A DNA stretch of 64,000 bases from Stenotrophobium rhamnosiphilum. Its GTDB lineage: Bacteria; Pseudomonadota; Gammaproteobacteria; Nevskiales; Nevskiaceae. Location of the stretch: NCBI RefSeq assembly GCF_003052265.1, contig NZ_QANS01000004.1, forward strand, positions 372,414 to 436,413, given 5' to 3'. Both the position numbers and the translations under genes were made by a program. Positions within the stretch are counted from its first letter, which is position 1, and each line of letters begins with the position of its first letter. Positions 29,540 through 37,759 of this stretch are shown here, piece by piece. Below the pieces are notes generated by a model. The model did no database searches. It was given only the letters and a program-made list of their open reading frames with translations, and was not told the DNA's origin.

Positions 29540-30061
29540 ATGATCTGGGTGGATTGGTGCATTGTTGCTGTTTTCCTGATTTCCATTCTGATTGGCCTCC
29601 TTCGCGGCTTCGCGCGTGAGATTCTCAACGTTCTAACTTGGGTGCTGGCCTTTGGTCTGGCCTGGCTGTTTGGCGACATGATGGCCGGTCTCTTAACCGG
29701 ACATATCTCCAGCCCCGAAATCCGCGCCGTCTGTGCTTATGCCGTGCTGTTTATCGCGGGCTTGCTGATTGGCGCCATCCTCACGTATCTGCTCACCGAA
29801 TGGATTCGCGGCAGCTTTCTCGATGGTATTGATCGCACCTTGGGCGCCACCATCGGTTTCCTGCGCGCCTTGTTCCTCACCTGCGTATTCCTCGTCATTG
29901 CCGGCACCATGGGTGCCAAGCAGGATCGCTGGTGGACGCAATCCGCATTCATTCCGCATATTGAATGGCTGGCGGAAGACCTCAAATTAATCATCCCTGA
30001 GCGCTGGCTGGAGCGGATCAAACCGACTCCCGAAAGCGCACCGACTATTCAGAAGCACTAG
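29540..30061 (+). CDS. cvpA: CvpA family membrane protein
   Basis: 173-residue inner-membrane protein with four hydrophobic segments (about 6-22, 27-50, 60-83, 100-120). Typical features are the N-terminal [22 protein letters not shown] and the RG(F/L)xxE segment RGFAREIL. Needed for colicin V production in E. coli and bile resistance in others; the molecular role is unclear. Directly upstream of purF as usual. Confidence 0.93.
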   Translation: MIWVDWCIVAVFLISILIGLLRGFAREILNVLTWVLAFGLAWLFGDMMAGLLTGHISSPEIRAVCAYAVLFIAGLLIGAILTYLLTEWIRGSFLDGIDRTLGATIGFLRALFLTCVFLVIAGTMGAKQDRWWTQSAFIPHIEWLAEDLKLIIPERWLERIKPTPESAPTIQKH

Positions 30062-30071
30062 AGAACGCATC

Positions 30072-31586
30072 ATGTGTGGAATTGCAGGCATCGTTTCCCA
30101 GAGCGCAAACGTCAATCAGGAATTGTTTGACGCGCTGACCATGCTTCAACATCGTGGTCAGGATGCCGCAGGCATCATCACCAATGATGAAGATCGTCTT
30201 TATCTGCGCAAAGAAAATGGTCTGGTGCGCGATGTGTTCAACAAAGATGAACACATGCAGCAGCTCCGCGGCCCAATGGGCGTTGGGCATGTGCGTTATC
30301 CGACCGCTGGTTGCTCAACGTCTGCCGAAGCGCAGCCGTTTTACACCAACATGCCATTCGGCATTTCGCTTTCGCACAACGGCAACCTGACCAATGCCGA
30401 AGAGCTGAAGCAAGAACTGTTTCTGCAAGATCGTCGCCACCTCAACACGGAGTCTGATTCCGAGGTGTTGCTGAACGTTTTTGCACATGAACTGATGCAG
30501 CGCAACGCGCTACGTCTGTCGCCAGAAGATATCTTTGCCGCTGTCTCCGGCGTGCATCATCGTTGCCGCGGCGCATACGCTTGCGTTGCAATGATCACCG
30601 GCTACGGCGTTGTTGGCTTCCGCGATCCGTTCGGCATTCGTCCAGTGGTTTACGGTTTCCGCGAAACCGCCAACGGCCGCGATTACATGATTGCTTCGGA
30701 ATCCGTTGCGCTCAACGCGCTCGGCTACGAAATGCTCGGCGACATCTTGCCAGGCGAAGCGGTCTACATCACGCATGATGGCAAGCTGCACAAGCGTCAG
30801 TGCGCCGCCAACCCAATCTACTCGCCATGCATTTTTGAGCACGTCTATCTGGCTCGTCCAGACTCCGTGATCGACAACATCTACGTCTACAAAGCGCGTC
30901 TGCGCATGGGCATCAAGCTCGCAGAAAAAATCCTGCGCGAATGGCCAGATCACGATATCGACGTCGTCATTCCAATCCCAGATACCAGCCGCGTAGCTGG
31001 CGCTGAACTCGCCGCACGTTTGGGGGTGAACTATCGCGAAGGCTTCATTAAGAATCGCTACATAGGTCGTACCTTCATCATGCCCGGGCAGGCACAGCGC
31101 AAGAAGTCCGTGCGCCAGAAACTCAATCCGGTCGGCATCGAGTTCAAAGGCAAGAACGTGCTGCTGGTGGATGACTCCATCGTTCGCGGCACCACCAGCC
31201 AAGAAATCATTCAGATGGCACGCGACTCCGGCGCCAGAAAGGTTTACTTCGCTTCTGCATCGCCACCTGTGCGTTATCCCAACGTCTACGGCATCGACAT
31301 GCCAACGACCGTTGAACTCGTCGCTCACGGGCGCAGCAATGAACAGCTCGAACAGCTGCTGGGTGCTGATCGTTTGATCTATCAGGATCTGCCAGATCTG
31401 ATTGAAGCCGTGCGTCAAGGCAACAAGAACATCACGCGCTTTGACACCTCGGTGTTCACTGGCGAATACGTCACGCAAGACATCAGCAGCGAGTACCTGA
31501 GCCAGCTGGAACTGTTCCGCTCAGATGCTGCCAAACAGAAACGCACTCGCAGTGCGCAAACTGTTATCGAACTCAAGAACGCTTAA
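30072..31586 (+). CDS. purF: Amidophosphoribosyltransferase
   Basis: First committed step of purine synthesis, PRPP plus glutamine. 504 residues. Met1 is followed by the nucleophile Cys (MCGIAGIV), so only Met needs removal. The PRPP-binding motif is [14 protein letters not shown] in the C-terminal phosphoribosyltransferase domain. 10 bases after cvpA. Confidence 0.97.
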   Translation: MCGIAGIVSQSANVNQELFDALTMLQHRGQDAAGIITNDEDRLYLRKENGLVRDVFNKDEHMQQLRGPMGVGHVRYPTAGCSTSAEAQPFYTNMPFGISLSHNGNLTNAEELKQELFLQDRRHLNTESDSEVLLNVFAHELMQRNALRLSPEDIFAAVSGVHHRCRGAYACVAMITGYGVVGFRDPFGIRPVVYGFRETANGRDYMIASESVALNALGYEMLGDILPGEAVYITHDGKLHKRQCAANPIYSPCIFEHVYLARPDSVIDNIYVYKARLRMGIKLAEKILREWPDHDIDVVIPIPDTSRVAGAELAARLGVNYREGFIKNRYIGRTFIMPGQAQRKKSVRQKLNPVGIEFKGKNVLLVDDSIVRGTTSQEIIQMARDSGARKVYFASASPPVRYPNVYGIDMPTTVELVAHGRSNEQLEQLLGADRLIYQDLPDLIEAVRQGNKNITRFDTSVFTGEYVTQDISSEYLSQLELFRSDAAKQKRTRSAQTVIELKNA

Positions 31587-31619
31587 AACCAAATACAAAA
31601 AATTATTCGGAGCAACGTC

Positions 31620-32162
31620 ATGTTTAAGTCGATCCTTACTGCTGTATTGATGCTCAGCGTTACCTCGGTTTGGGCTGCCGCTCCGGCTGCTGCTGCCACT
31701 GGCGGCGGTGCCAGCGCCAAAACCGTTGAGAAACTCCTTGAGATCACTCACGCCGATAACACTGCCAAGCTGCTGCAAGCGCAGATTCAGGGCTCATTGG
31801 CACAGCAGATTCAGCAGCTGAATCTGGGCGCTGCGGATAAGCCGATCATCGACAAGTATTCAAAAGAGCTGAACACCACCATCATGCCGGAACTCTCTTG
31901 GGCCAAGCTCAAGCCAGATATGGTGCAGGCTTATTCGACGACGTTTACTGAAGAAGAAGTGGGCGATCTGATCAAGTTCTACACCTCCAAGACCGGCCAG
32001 TCGTACCTCAAGAAGGCGCCAGATCTGAGCAAGCTGACGATGGGCTCAACCCAAGCACGCCTGCGTGCACTGGTGCCTAAGCTGCAAGACATTTCGCGCC
32101 GCTTGGAAGCAGAACTGAAAGCCAACCAGAAAGCGAAGGCCGCACCTGCACCCAAGAAGTGA
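31620..32162 (+). CDS. Secreted DUF2059 domain protein
   Basis: 180 residues: signal peptide (FKSILTAVLMLSVTSVWAAA), a helical DUF2059-like domain with VQAYSTTFTEEEVGDLIKFY and KTGQSYLKKAP, and a Lys/Ala-rich tail. Function of this family is unknown. It lies between purF and the metZ-like gene and is followed at once by a strong hairpin. Confidence 0.82.
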   Translation: MFKSILTAVLMLSVTSVWAAAPAAAATGGGASAKTVEKLLEITHADNTAKLLQAQIQGSLAQQIQQLNLGAADKPIIDKYSKELNTTIMPELSWAKLKPDMVQAYSTTFTEEEVGDLIKFYTSKTGQSYLKKAPDLSKLTMGSTQARLRALVPKLQDISRRLEAELKANQKAKAAPAPKK

Positions 32163-32165
32163 GTA

Positions 32166-32201
32166 AAATCGTGATTGCAGCGTAGGCTGCAATCACGATT
32201 T
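32166..32201. other. 15-bp perfect hairpin between the DUF2059 gene and the metZ-like gene
   Basis: Arms 32166-32180 and 32187-32201 are perfectly complementary with a 6-base loop (CGTAGG). It starts 3 bases after one stop codon and ends just before the ribosome site GAGG (32202-32205) of the next gene. The T-run is only three long, so it could be a weak bidirectional terminator or a translation-control element. Confidence 0.6.
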
Positions 32202-32211
32202 GAGGCTCACA

Positions 32212-33453
32212 ATGAAGTACGGCATCACCACACGCATTCTGCATTCGGACCACGTCACGGGCGTCGAGCACGGCGCTGTGCACAAGCCCATGCACACGTC
32301 TGCGGCCTATACGCAGGGCTCCGCACGCGATCTGGCGGCCGTATTCAAGGGCGACCAATCCGGCTACGTCTATGCACGTCAGGGCAACCCGACGGGCGCT
32401 GCGCTGGAAGCCAAAATCAATCTACTCGAAGAAGCACGCGCCACCGCCTGCTTCTCTACCGGCATGGCTGCGATTGCAGCGGCGTTGGTATCGCTGCTGC
32501 GTAGCGGCGACCACATCGTCAGCAGCGCGTTCCTGTTCGGCAATACCAACAGCCTGTTCCAGACGCTGCAAGCCATGGGCGTGGAAGTCAGCTTTGTTGA
32601 TTCGACTGACGTTAAGCAGGTTGCTGCTGCTGTGCGCCCAACTACGCGCATCGTGTTTGTCGAAACCATCGCCAATCCACGCACACAGATTTCAGACCTC
32701 GCCGGCATTGGCGCGCTGTGCGCTGAAAAACAGTTGCTCTATGTCGTCGACAACACGCTAACGACGCCAGTGTTGCTGCGTGGCCGCGACGTACAGGCCG
32801 GCCTTGTCGTGCATGCACTGACCAAAGGCATTGGTGGCCATGGCAACTCCATGGGCGGTTCGGTCAGCGACACAGGTCTGTTCGACTGGTCGAAATATTC
32901 CAACATTTTGCCTGCCTACAAAAAGGGTGATGCCGCGAACTGGGGCATTCTGCAAATCCGCAAGAAAGGTCTGCGTGACTTTGGCGCAACGCTGCGCGCT
33001 GAAGATGCACATCGAATTGCCGTGGGTGCAGAAACTTTAGTTCTGCGCTTGGCTCGTGCCTGCGACAACGCATTGCAACTCGCACAGTGGCTGGAGAAGC
33101 AGCCGCAGATTGCACGCGTCTATTACCCGGGCTTGAAGAGTCACCCACAGCATCAGCGCGCTGCTGATCTGTTTAAAGGTAGTTTCGGTACACTGCTGAG
33201 CTTTGAGTTGCGTGATGGTTTTGATTGCTTCGATTTTCTCGACGCACTCAAACTCGTCATCGTTTCCAGCCATCTGTCCGACACACGCACGCTCGCGATT
33301 CCGGTTGCTCACACCATCTATTGGGAGATGGGCGCAGAGCGTCGCAAAGAGATGGGCATCGTCGACGGACTCGTGCGCTTGTCCGTAGGCATCGAAGACT
33401 TAACGGATTTGCAGTTCGACTTCACGCAGGCGTTGGGCCAGTTCAAGGCCTAA
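32212..33453 (+). CDS. Cys/Met-metabolism PLP enzyme (O-succinylhomoserine sulfhydrylase / cystathionine gamma-synthase-like)
   Basis: PLP-dependent transsulfuration-family enzyme of 413 residues from the ATG at 32212 (GAGG 6 bases before). Family features: YARQGNPT, FSTGMAAI, VVDNTLTTP, and the C-terminal GLVRLSVGIEDLTDL. The expected PLP lysine is in HALTKGIGGHGNSMGG, where most MetZ proteins read HSATKYxDGQGR, followed by an extra segment. The position after purF is that of metZ, so homocysteine synthesis by direct sulfhydrylation is the likely role, but the reaction cannot be fixed from sequence. Confidence 0.78.
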   Translation: MKYGITTRILHSDHVTGVEHGAVHKPMHTSAAYTQGSARDLAAVFKGDQSGYVYARQGNPTGAALEAKINLLEEARATACFSTGMAAIAAALVSLLRSGDHIVSSAFLFGNTNSLFQTLQAMGVEVSFVDSTDVKQVAAAVRPTTRIVFVETIANPRTQISDLAGIGALCAEKQLLYVVDNTLTTPVLLRGRDVQAGLVVHALTKGIGGHGNSMGGSVSDTGLFDWSKYSNILPAYKKGDAANWGILQIRKKGLRDFGATLRAEDAHRIAVGAETLVLRLARACDNALQLAQWLEKQPQIARVYYPGLKSHPQHQRAADLFKGSFGTLLSFELRDGFDCFDFLDALKLVIVSSHLSDTRTLAIPVAHTIYWEMGAERRKEMGIVDGLVRLSVGIEDLTDLQFDFTQALGQFKA

Positions 33454-33462
33454 GAGATTCGC

Positions 33463-34230
33463 GTGTCACTCCAAGCAATGCCGACTGTCTTTTCCGCACT
33501 GACCGAGCCAGACCCTGAGCGCAAATGCGCTCAGGTGGCTGCGCTCGTGTTGCCACTGCGCTTTGATGCGAATGAAGACATCCAACGCATTCCCGGAAGG
33601 CCTGCGCTGCCAACGCTCGTGCCGCCAAACAAAGTGCCATATCGTGGCCTTGGCACGCCTGAAGGCCGTGCAGCGCTGATTCACGCAGTCGCTCACATCG
33701 AATTCAACGCCGTGAATCTGGCGCTCGATGCCTGCTGGCGATTTCGCTATCAGCCAGACGATTACTACCGTGATTGGCTGTCGGTAGCGCAAGACGAAGC
33801 ACGACACTTCCTGATGCTCAGCGGCCGTCTCAAGGAATTGGGTTATGCCTACGGCGATTTCGTAGCGCACAACGGCCTGTGGGAAATGGCAGAAAAAACA
33901 GCCAATGATGTGTTGGTGCGGATGGCAGTCGTGCCACGTGTACTCGAAGCACGCGGTCTTGATGTCACGCCCGGAATCATCCACCGCTTCACCGAACTTC
34001 GCGATGTTGAAACCGTGCGGATTCTCGGCATCATTCTGGAAGAAGAAGTACGCCACGTTGAAATTGGCACACGCTGGTACCGGCATTTCTGCACGCTGAA
34101 AGGCGTCGATCCGGATTCAACCTTCCGCGCCATCCTCGCAGAGCACCGCATGCGAATTCGATTGCCTTTGAACACTGAAGCACGTGCTCGTGCTGGGTTC
34201 AATGATCAGGAATTATTGGACGCGTATTAA
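33463..34230 (+). CDS. DUF455 ferritin-like family protein
   Basis: 255 residues with a ferritin-like helical core: HAVAHIEFNAVNLALDACWRF carries the first Glu/His ligand set, QDEARHFLMLSGRL the second, and ILEEEVRHVEIGTRWY a third. This pattern fits a diiron protein of the MiaE-like/DUF455 group; no function is established. Start is GTG at 33463, 9 bases after the metZ-like gene. Confidence 0.83.
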   Translation: MSLQAMPTVFSALTEPDPERKCAQVAALVLPLRFDANEDIQRIPGRPALPTLVPPNKVPYRGLGTPEGRAALIHAVAHIEFNAVNLALDACWRFRYQPDDYYRDWLSVAQDEARHFLMLSGRLKELGYAYGDFVAHNGLWEMAEKTANDVLVRMAVVPRVLEARGLDVTPGIIHRFTELRDVETVRILGIILEEEVRHVEIGTRWYRHFCTLKGVDPDSTFRAILAEHRMRIRLPLNTEARARAGFNDQELLDAY

Positions 34231-34233
34231 AAG

Positions 34234-34950
34234 CTAGAGTGGCAACGCAATCCGCTTCAAGCCTGACTCACTGATTTCCAGATACTCCTTCCGCGTCGGC
34301 GTCCAATCCGCCAGCACAATGCGCTCATTCCCCCAAGCATCACGATGATCCGCAGGCCTGTGTGTATGGCCGTGGATGATGCGTTTGACGTTATGGTGCT
34401 TGAACGCGGCTGCAATGGCTGCGTCGTTTACGTCCATGATCTCTAAGCTCTTGGCGGCTTTGTTGTTGGCGCTCTGGCTGCGCAGATCGCCAGCAATACG
34501 TTCACGCCAGTTGCGTGGCATCAAGCGGAACAAACCTTGGACGAATGAATTGCGTGAGATGCGGCGCCATTTTTGGTAGCCAACATCGTCGGTGCAAAAA
34601 ACATCACCGTGAGAGAGCAGGGTGGTGATCCCTGACACTTTGATTGCGCAGGGATCACGAAGAATTTGTGCGCCGGTGATTTGGGCAAAGTGTTTGCCAA
34701 CCAGAAAATCGCGGTTGCCAGCCATGAAGTAGACATCGACACCGGCAGCGGTGAGCGCTGCGATGCGACTGACTTCACGTGCATAAACTTGTAAACCGAC
34801 GTCGTCGCCGATCCAGTATTCGAATAAATCGCCGAGGATAAAAACTTGCTGCGCTTTGCGCGCAGGGCCCTCGAGAAATTCTACAAATGCCTCGCGCAGC
34901 CGTGATGGCTGCGCGGGCAGGTGTAGATCAGAAAGTAGTAGCGTGGTCAT
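34234..34950 (-). CDS. lpxH: UDP-2,3-diacylglucosamine diphosphatase
   Basis: Lipid A pathway phosphatase at the inner membrane, hydrolysing UDP-diacylglucosamine to lipid X. 238-residue calcineurin-fold protein with all metal motifs: DLHL, GDLFEYWIGDD, GNRD, LSHGD and GHTHRPA. It follows the cyclophilin gene on the minus strand and is convergent with the DUF455 gene. Confidence 0.95.
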   Translation of the reverse strand: MTTLLLSDLHLPAQPSRLREAFVEFLEGPARKAQQVFILGDLFEYWIGDDVGLQVYAREVSRIAALTAAGVDVYFMAGNRDFLVGKHFAQITGAQILRDPCAIKVSGITTLLSHGDVFCTDDVGYQKWRRISRNSFVQGLFRLMPRNWRERIAGDLRSQSANNKAAKSLEIMDVNDAAIAAAFKHHNVKRIIHGHTHRPADHRDAWGNERIVLADWTPTRKEYLEISESGLKRIALPL

Positions 34951-34987
34951 GCGGCACGTATGCGCTGCGCGACACGATTACGTGCGA

Positions 34988-35560
34988 CTACTTTTTTGGA
35001 GCTTCAATGATAGTGACGTGCGTGATGACGATCGGCGTCACTGGCACATCGCGACCAAATGGAGCGATGTTGCCGGTTTTGACTTCAGCGATTTTGTCGA
35101 CGACGTCCATGCCTTCGGTGACCTGACCAAACACGGCGTAGCCCCAACCATCAAAGCTTGGAAAGTCGAGGTTGGAGTTGTCAGCGTGGTTGATGAAGAA
35201 CTGCGACGAAGCAGAGTGCGGGTCGCTGGTGCGTGCCATCGCGATGCTGCCACGAACGTTCTTGAGACCGTTCTTGGCTTCGTTCTCAATCGGCTTCTGC
35301 GTTGCGCGCTGGTTGTACTTTTCGTCGTAACCGCCGCCCTGAATCATGAAGCCACGGATCACGCGGTGAAAGGTCAAACCATCAAAGTGCTTGGCCTTCA
35401 CGTATGAAACAAAGTTGGCAACCGTCTTCGGTGCCTTGTCTGCATTGAGTTCCAGCGTGATATTGCCCTGGCTGGTTTCCATCAATACGCGTACAGGTTC
35501 TGCTGCGTTTGCGAGCGTCATGTTCAGTCCTAAAATTAGTGAAAGTAAGATTTTTTTCAT
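34988..35560 (-). CDS. ppiA: Periplasmic peptidyl-prolyl cis-trans isomerase (cyclophilin type)
   Basis: 190 residues from the ATG at 35560, with a signal peptide (KKILLSLILGLNMTLANAA) so likely periplasmic. Cyclophilin signatures: FHRVIRGFMIQGGGYD with the catalytic Arg, and SASSQFFINHADN. It lies between dusA and lpxH, where cytoplasmic ppiB often precedes lpxH; the signal peptide makes ppiA-type location more likely. Confidence 0.88.
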   Translation of the reverse strand: MKKILLSLILGLNMTLANAAEPVRVLMETSQGNITLELNADKAPKTVANFVSYVKAKHFDGLTFHRVIRGFMIQGGGYDEKYNQRATQKPIENEAKNGLKNVRGSIAMARTSDPHSASSQFFINHADNSNLDFPSFDGWGYAVFGQVTEGMDVVDKIAEVKTGNIAPFGRDVPVTPIVITHVTIIEAPKK

Positions 35561-35575
35561 AGCAGTTCTCATTGA

Positions 35576-36571
35576 TTACGCTGCTTCTTCAAGTGTTGAC
35601 GCTTGCTCAACTGCAGCCAGCGCCTCCTCAATAACTTCGATACCACCGCCAGCGCGGAAAGCGCGCTCGCTGATCACGCGACGATAAGCGCGACCACCGG
35701 CTTGACCACGGAACAGGCCGAGGATGTGTTTGGTGATGTGTGCCAGCGGAACGCCAGCGGCCAGCTCGCGTTCAACGTAGGGAATGAAGCTGCGCAGCAA
35801 CGCGGCGCGGTCCATGTTGAAAGCTTCGCCACCAAATAAATGTTCGTCGACTTCCGACAGCATCCACGGATTTTCGTACGGTTCGCGGCCGAGCATGACG
35901 CCATCAACGTACTTCAAATGCTCTTGGCATTCGGCGATGGTTTTAATGCCGCCGTTGATCACGATGTTGAGATGCGGAAAATCTTGCTTGAGGCGATAGA
36001 CCACTTCATAACGCAGTGGCGGAATCTCGCGATTCTCTTTTGGCGACAAACCGTTCAGCCAAGCCTTGCGCGCGTGGATGATGAAGGTCTCGCAACCGGC
36101 GTCAGCGACCGTCTCAACAAAATTACGCAGGAAACTGTATTCCTCAGTGTTGTCGAGACCGATGCGATTCTTCACCGTGACCGGCAAATCCGTCGCCTTG
36201 GTCATCATCATCACGCATTCGGCAACCAGATCTGGTTTGCGCATCAAACAGGCGCCGAAGCGGCCGTCGATCACGCGATCAGACGGGCAGCCACAATTCA
36301 GATTGATTTCGTCGTAACCAAAGCGAGCGCCAATTTCGGCGCTGCGTGCCAGATCATCCGGATCGCAGCCGCCAAGCTGCAGAGCCACAGGATGCTCGCC
36401 TTTGTTGAAACGCATCAGACGTTGGCGATCACCTTTGATGACTGCGCCGGTCGTGACCATCTCGGTGTAGAGACGGGCATTGGACGACAGCAGTCGATGA
36501 AATGACCGGCAATAGCGGTCAGTCCAATCCATCATAGGTGCGACGCAGAATTTATGAGTATTATCAATCAC
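35576..36571 (-). CDS. dusA: tRNA-dihydrouridine(20/20a) synthase
   Basis: Flavoenzyme reducing uridines 20/20a in tRNA D-loops. 331 residues: FCVAPMMDWTDRYCR at the N-terminus, QLGGCDPDDLA, the NLNCGCPSDRV motif with the catalytic Cys, HARKAWLNGLSPKENR and GREPYENPW. Start is GTG at 36571. The 5' end of dusA is a recognised target of a family of tyrosine integrases, and decayed copies of this 5' end lie just upstream. Confidence 0.96.
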   Translation of the reverse strand: MIDNTHKFCVAPMMDWTDRYCRSFHRLLSSNARLYTEMVTTGAVIKGDRQRLMRFNKGEHPVALQLGGCDPDDLARSAEIGARFGYDEINLNCGCPSDRVIDGRFGACLMRKPDLVAECVMMMTKATDLPVTVKNRIGLDNTEEYSFLRNFVETVADAGCETFIIHARKAWLNGLSPKENREIPPLRYEVVYRLKQDFPHLNIVINGGIKTIAECQEHLKYVDGVMLGREPYENPWMLSEVDEHLFGGEAFNMDRAALLRSFIPYVERELAAGVPLAHITKHILGLFRGQAGGRAYRRVISERAFRAGGGIEVIEEALAAVEQASTLEEAA

Positions 36572-36590
36572 TTATATACTTTATTGGCGT

Positions 36591-36647
36591 ACTGCCAATC
36601 CAATCGAACGTAGGTGCAATAGAAAATACATTAATATTTTCAATTAC
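36591..36647 (-). repeat. Degenerate copy (unit 2) of the dusA 5' end
   Basis: Read on the minus strand from 36647 it gives VIENINVFSIAPTFDWIGS, aligned without gaps to the DusA start MIDNTHKFCVAPMMDWTDR (7 of 19 identical plus conservative changes). TCCAATC at 36599 lies exactly 76 bases from its counterpart at 36523 in dusA. It has no start codon and is not expressed as such. Confidence 0.85.
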
Positions 36648-36667
36648 TTAAATAAAATGTTAACGCA

Positions 36668-36714
36668 ATATCAGTCCAATCGATCATAAACTCTACATAA
36701 AACATATAAATAAC
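36668..36714 (-). repeat. Degenerate copy (unit 3) of the dusA 5' end
   Basis: Reads FYVEFMIDWTDI against DusA FCVAPMMDWTDR. The core TCAGTCCAATCGATCATA at 36671-36688 differs from the dusA core at 36519-36536 in one base. TCCAATC begins at 36675, again exactly 76 bases beyond unit 2. Confidence 0.83.
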
Positions 36715-36870
36715 TGATTTTATTAAAATAATAAGACTTAATTAACCGCAGCCAGCTATTTTAATCTCAGACATTTTATAGGGATTTCCTTGGAAATCTC
36801 GGGTATTTCGGATTATCGGTGTTACAGAAGTGCAACAAAATTCGGCGTAACACCGCACTCATTGGCAGCT

Positions 36871-36945
36871 TCAAATAGTCGAGCGAATACGTGCTAATTC
36901 TATCAAGCGGGCGCCAACAAGGTTTTGTCCGGCCTTCTTTGTCAT
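36871..36945 (-). pseudogene. Possible remnant of a helix-turn-helix gene N-terminus
   Basis: A 24-residue frame MTKKAGQNLVGARLIELARI (and four more residues) resembles the first residues of XRE-type regulators (NLVGxRIxELR) but stops at once. A neighbouring frame continues FEAANECGVTPNFVALL, suggesting a frameshift. Too short for a firm call. Confidence 0.25.
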
Positions 36946-37001
36946 GTACTGGCTCAAGTGAACCAAGGGCTAAAGCAGCGGGCCAATGTTAGGATCGCGA
37001 T

Positions 37002-37415
37002 ATGACAACAGCAGATCAAGATCCAAGCGAGCTGATAAGACAGCTAAAAGAGTCCTTCCAGCAGATTAAGCTTGGTGGGGGCTTTGTAGGTAAAACCAGT
37101 CGCGTTGCTCTAGCCTTAGTAGCTATATGGACAGTCGTTATTTTCAGGCTTTCAGATAACTATATTCTTGATGCAATCATAATTTTTGCGGCAGGAATAA
37201 TTACTGCTTTCTCGTTCTGGTGGATTAACAAAACAGAAGCATTTGTACAAAACAATCCAAGCATTGCCCTTTTAGAAGGTGCACAGTTCCTTGAATATCA
37301 AAAATTTGAGGCACAAATGAAGGGGGTTTTAAGCTCCCCGCAAACAAAACCCATCGTGGATCCTTCCTTGCCCGCAATATCTAGCTCGGCTTTAGAAAAT
37401 GATGATTCCAAATGA
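37002..37415 (+). CDS. Small two-helix membrane protein, first gene of an AT-rich pair
   Basis: Unrecognised 137-residue protein. A charged N-terminus (DPSELIRQLKESFQQIKLGGG) is followed by two membrane helices, about 30-50 (VALALVAIWTVVIF) and 55-76 (ILDAIIIFAAGIITAFSFWWI), and a C-terminal cytoplasmic region of about 60 residues. It overlaps the next gene by 4 bases (ATGA), so the pair is translationally coupled. AT-rich codon use unlike its neighbours and the position next to dusA remnants suggest transfer. Function unknown. Confidence 0.72.
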   Translation: MTTADQDPSELIRQLKESFQQIKLGGGFVGKTSRVALALVAIWTVVIFRLSDNYILDAIIIFAAGIITAFSFWWINKTEAFVQNNPSIALLEGAQFLEYQKFEAQMKGVLSSPQTKPIVDPSLPAISSSALENDDSK

Positions 37416-37759
37416 ATAAACTGTTTCATATTGGAATTAATTTTTACGGACGCAACCCGAAGCATGCGGAGTTATCAGCTGCTTTCGATAAAGCCCTTAG
37501 TTGGGTTCGTTATGCTCCAAACTGCTGGGTAGTTTTGAGTTCATCTGATGGCTATGCTTGGTTTCACAGGCTAAAGCCCTTGCTACACGATGATGACTCA
37601 ATTTTAATCTGCGAAATACCCATGCAAGGAGAGAGGACGGGGTTTTTGCCAAAACTTGTTTGGGACTGGCTAGAAAAACAAACTGGGTCAAAGACCATAC
37701 TGGACGTATTGCCAAGACCAGCACTCACTGATCAACATGATTTGAACCAAAACGTTTAA
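37412..37759 (+). CDS. Small protein, possible Cas2/VapD-like ferredoxin fold
   Basis: 115 residues. The layout strand (LFHIGINFYG), helix (KHAELSAAFDKALSWV), strand (CWVVLSS), helix (YAWFHRLKPLL), strand (DSILICEIPM) and GFLPKLVWDWL resembles the Cas2/SinR/VapD-like family, where a tryptophan-bearing strand and a DDxxxxxE strand recur. This is a judgement from pattern alone and no catalytic residue can be confirmed. No cas1 or CRISPR array is nearby. Coupled to the membrane-protein gene, so a two-component defence or toxin module is possible. Confidence 0.6.
   Translation: MNKLFHIGINFYGRNPKHAELSAAFDKALSWVRYAPNCWVVLSSSDGYAWFHRLKPLLHDDDSILICEIPMQGERTGFLPKLVWDWLEKQTGSKTILDVLPRPALTDQHDLNQNV

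Larger units (their letters stand above)
36572..37001. other. AT-rich gap upstream of dusA
   Basis: This 430-base gap holds the two decayed dusA 5' copies, then an AT-rich stretch, an inverted pair CGGTGTTAC / GTAACACCG (about 36818-36858), and a 24-codon minus-strand reading frame. No complete gene of known type and no integrase is visible. Base composition differs clearly from the flanking housekeeping genes. Confidence 0.7.

Noticed and set aside
30510-31478. 322-codon minus-strand ORF inside purF
   Set aside because: Antisense shadow; purF is complete and typical.
36961-37001. GTTAGGA just before the first gene of the AT-rich pair looks like an integron attC simple site
   Set aside because: The last base does not fit GTTRRRY, no matching RYYYAAC partner with a palindromic body was found, and no integron integrase is present.
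37412-37759. CRISPR-Cas locus because of the Cas2-like protein
   Set aside because: No repeat-spacer array and no cas1 or effector genes in the window.
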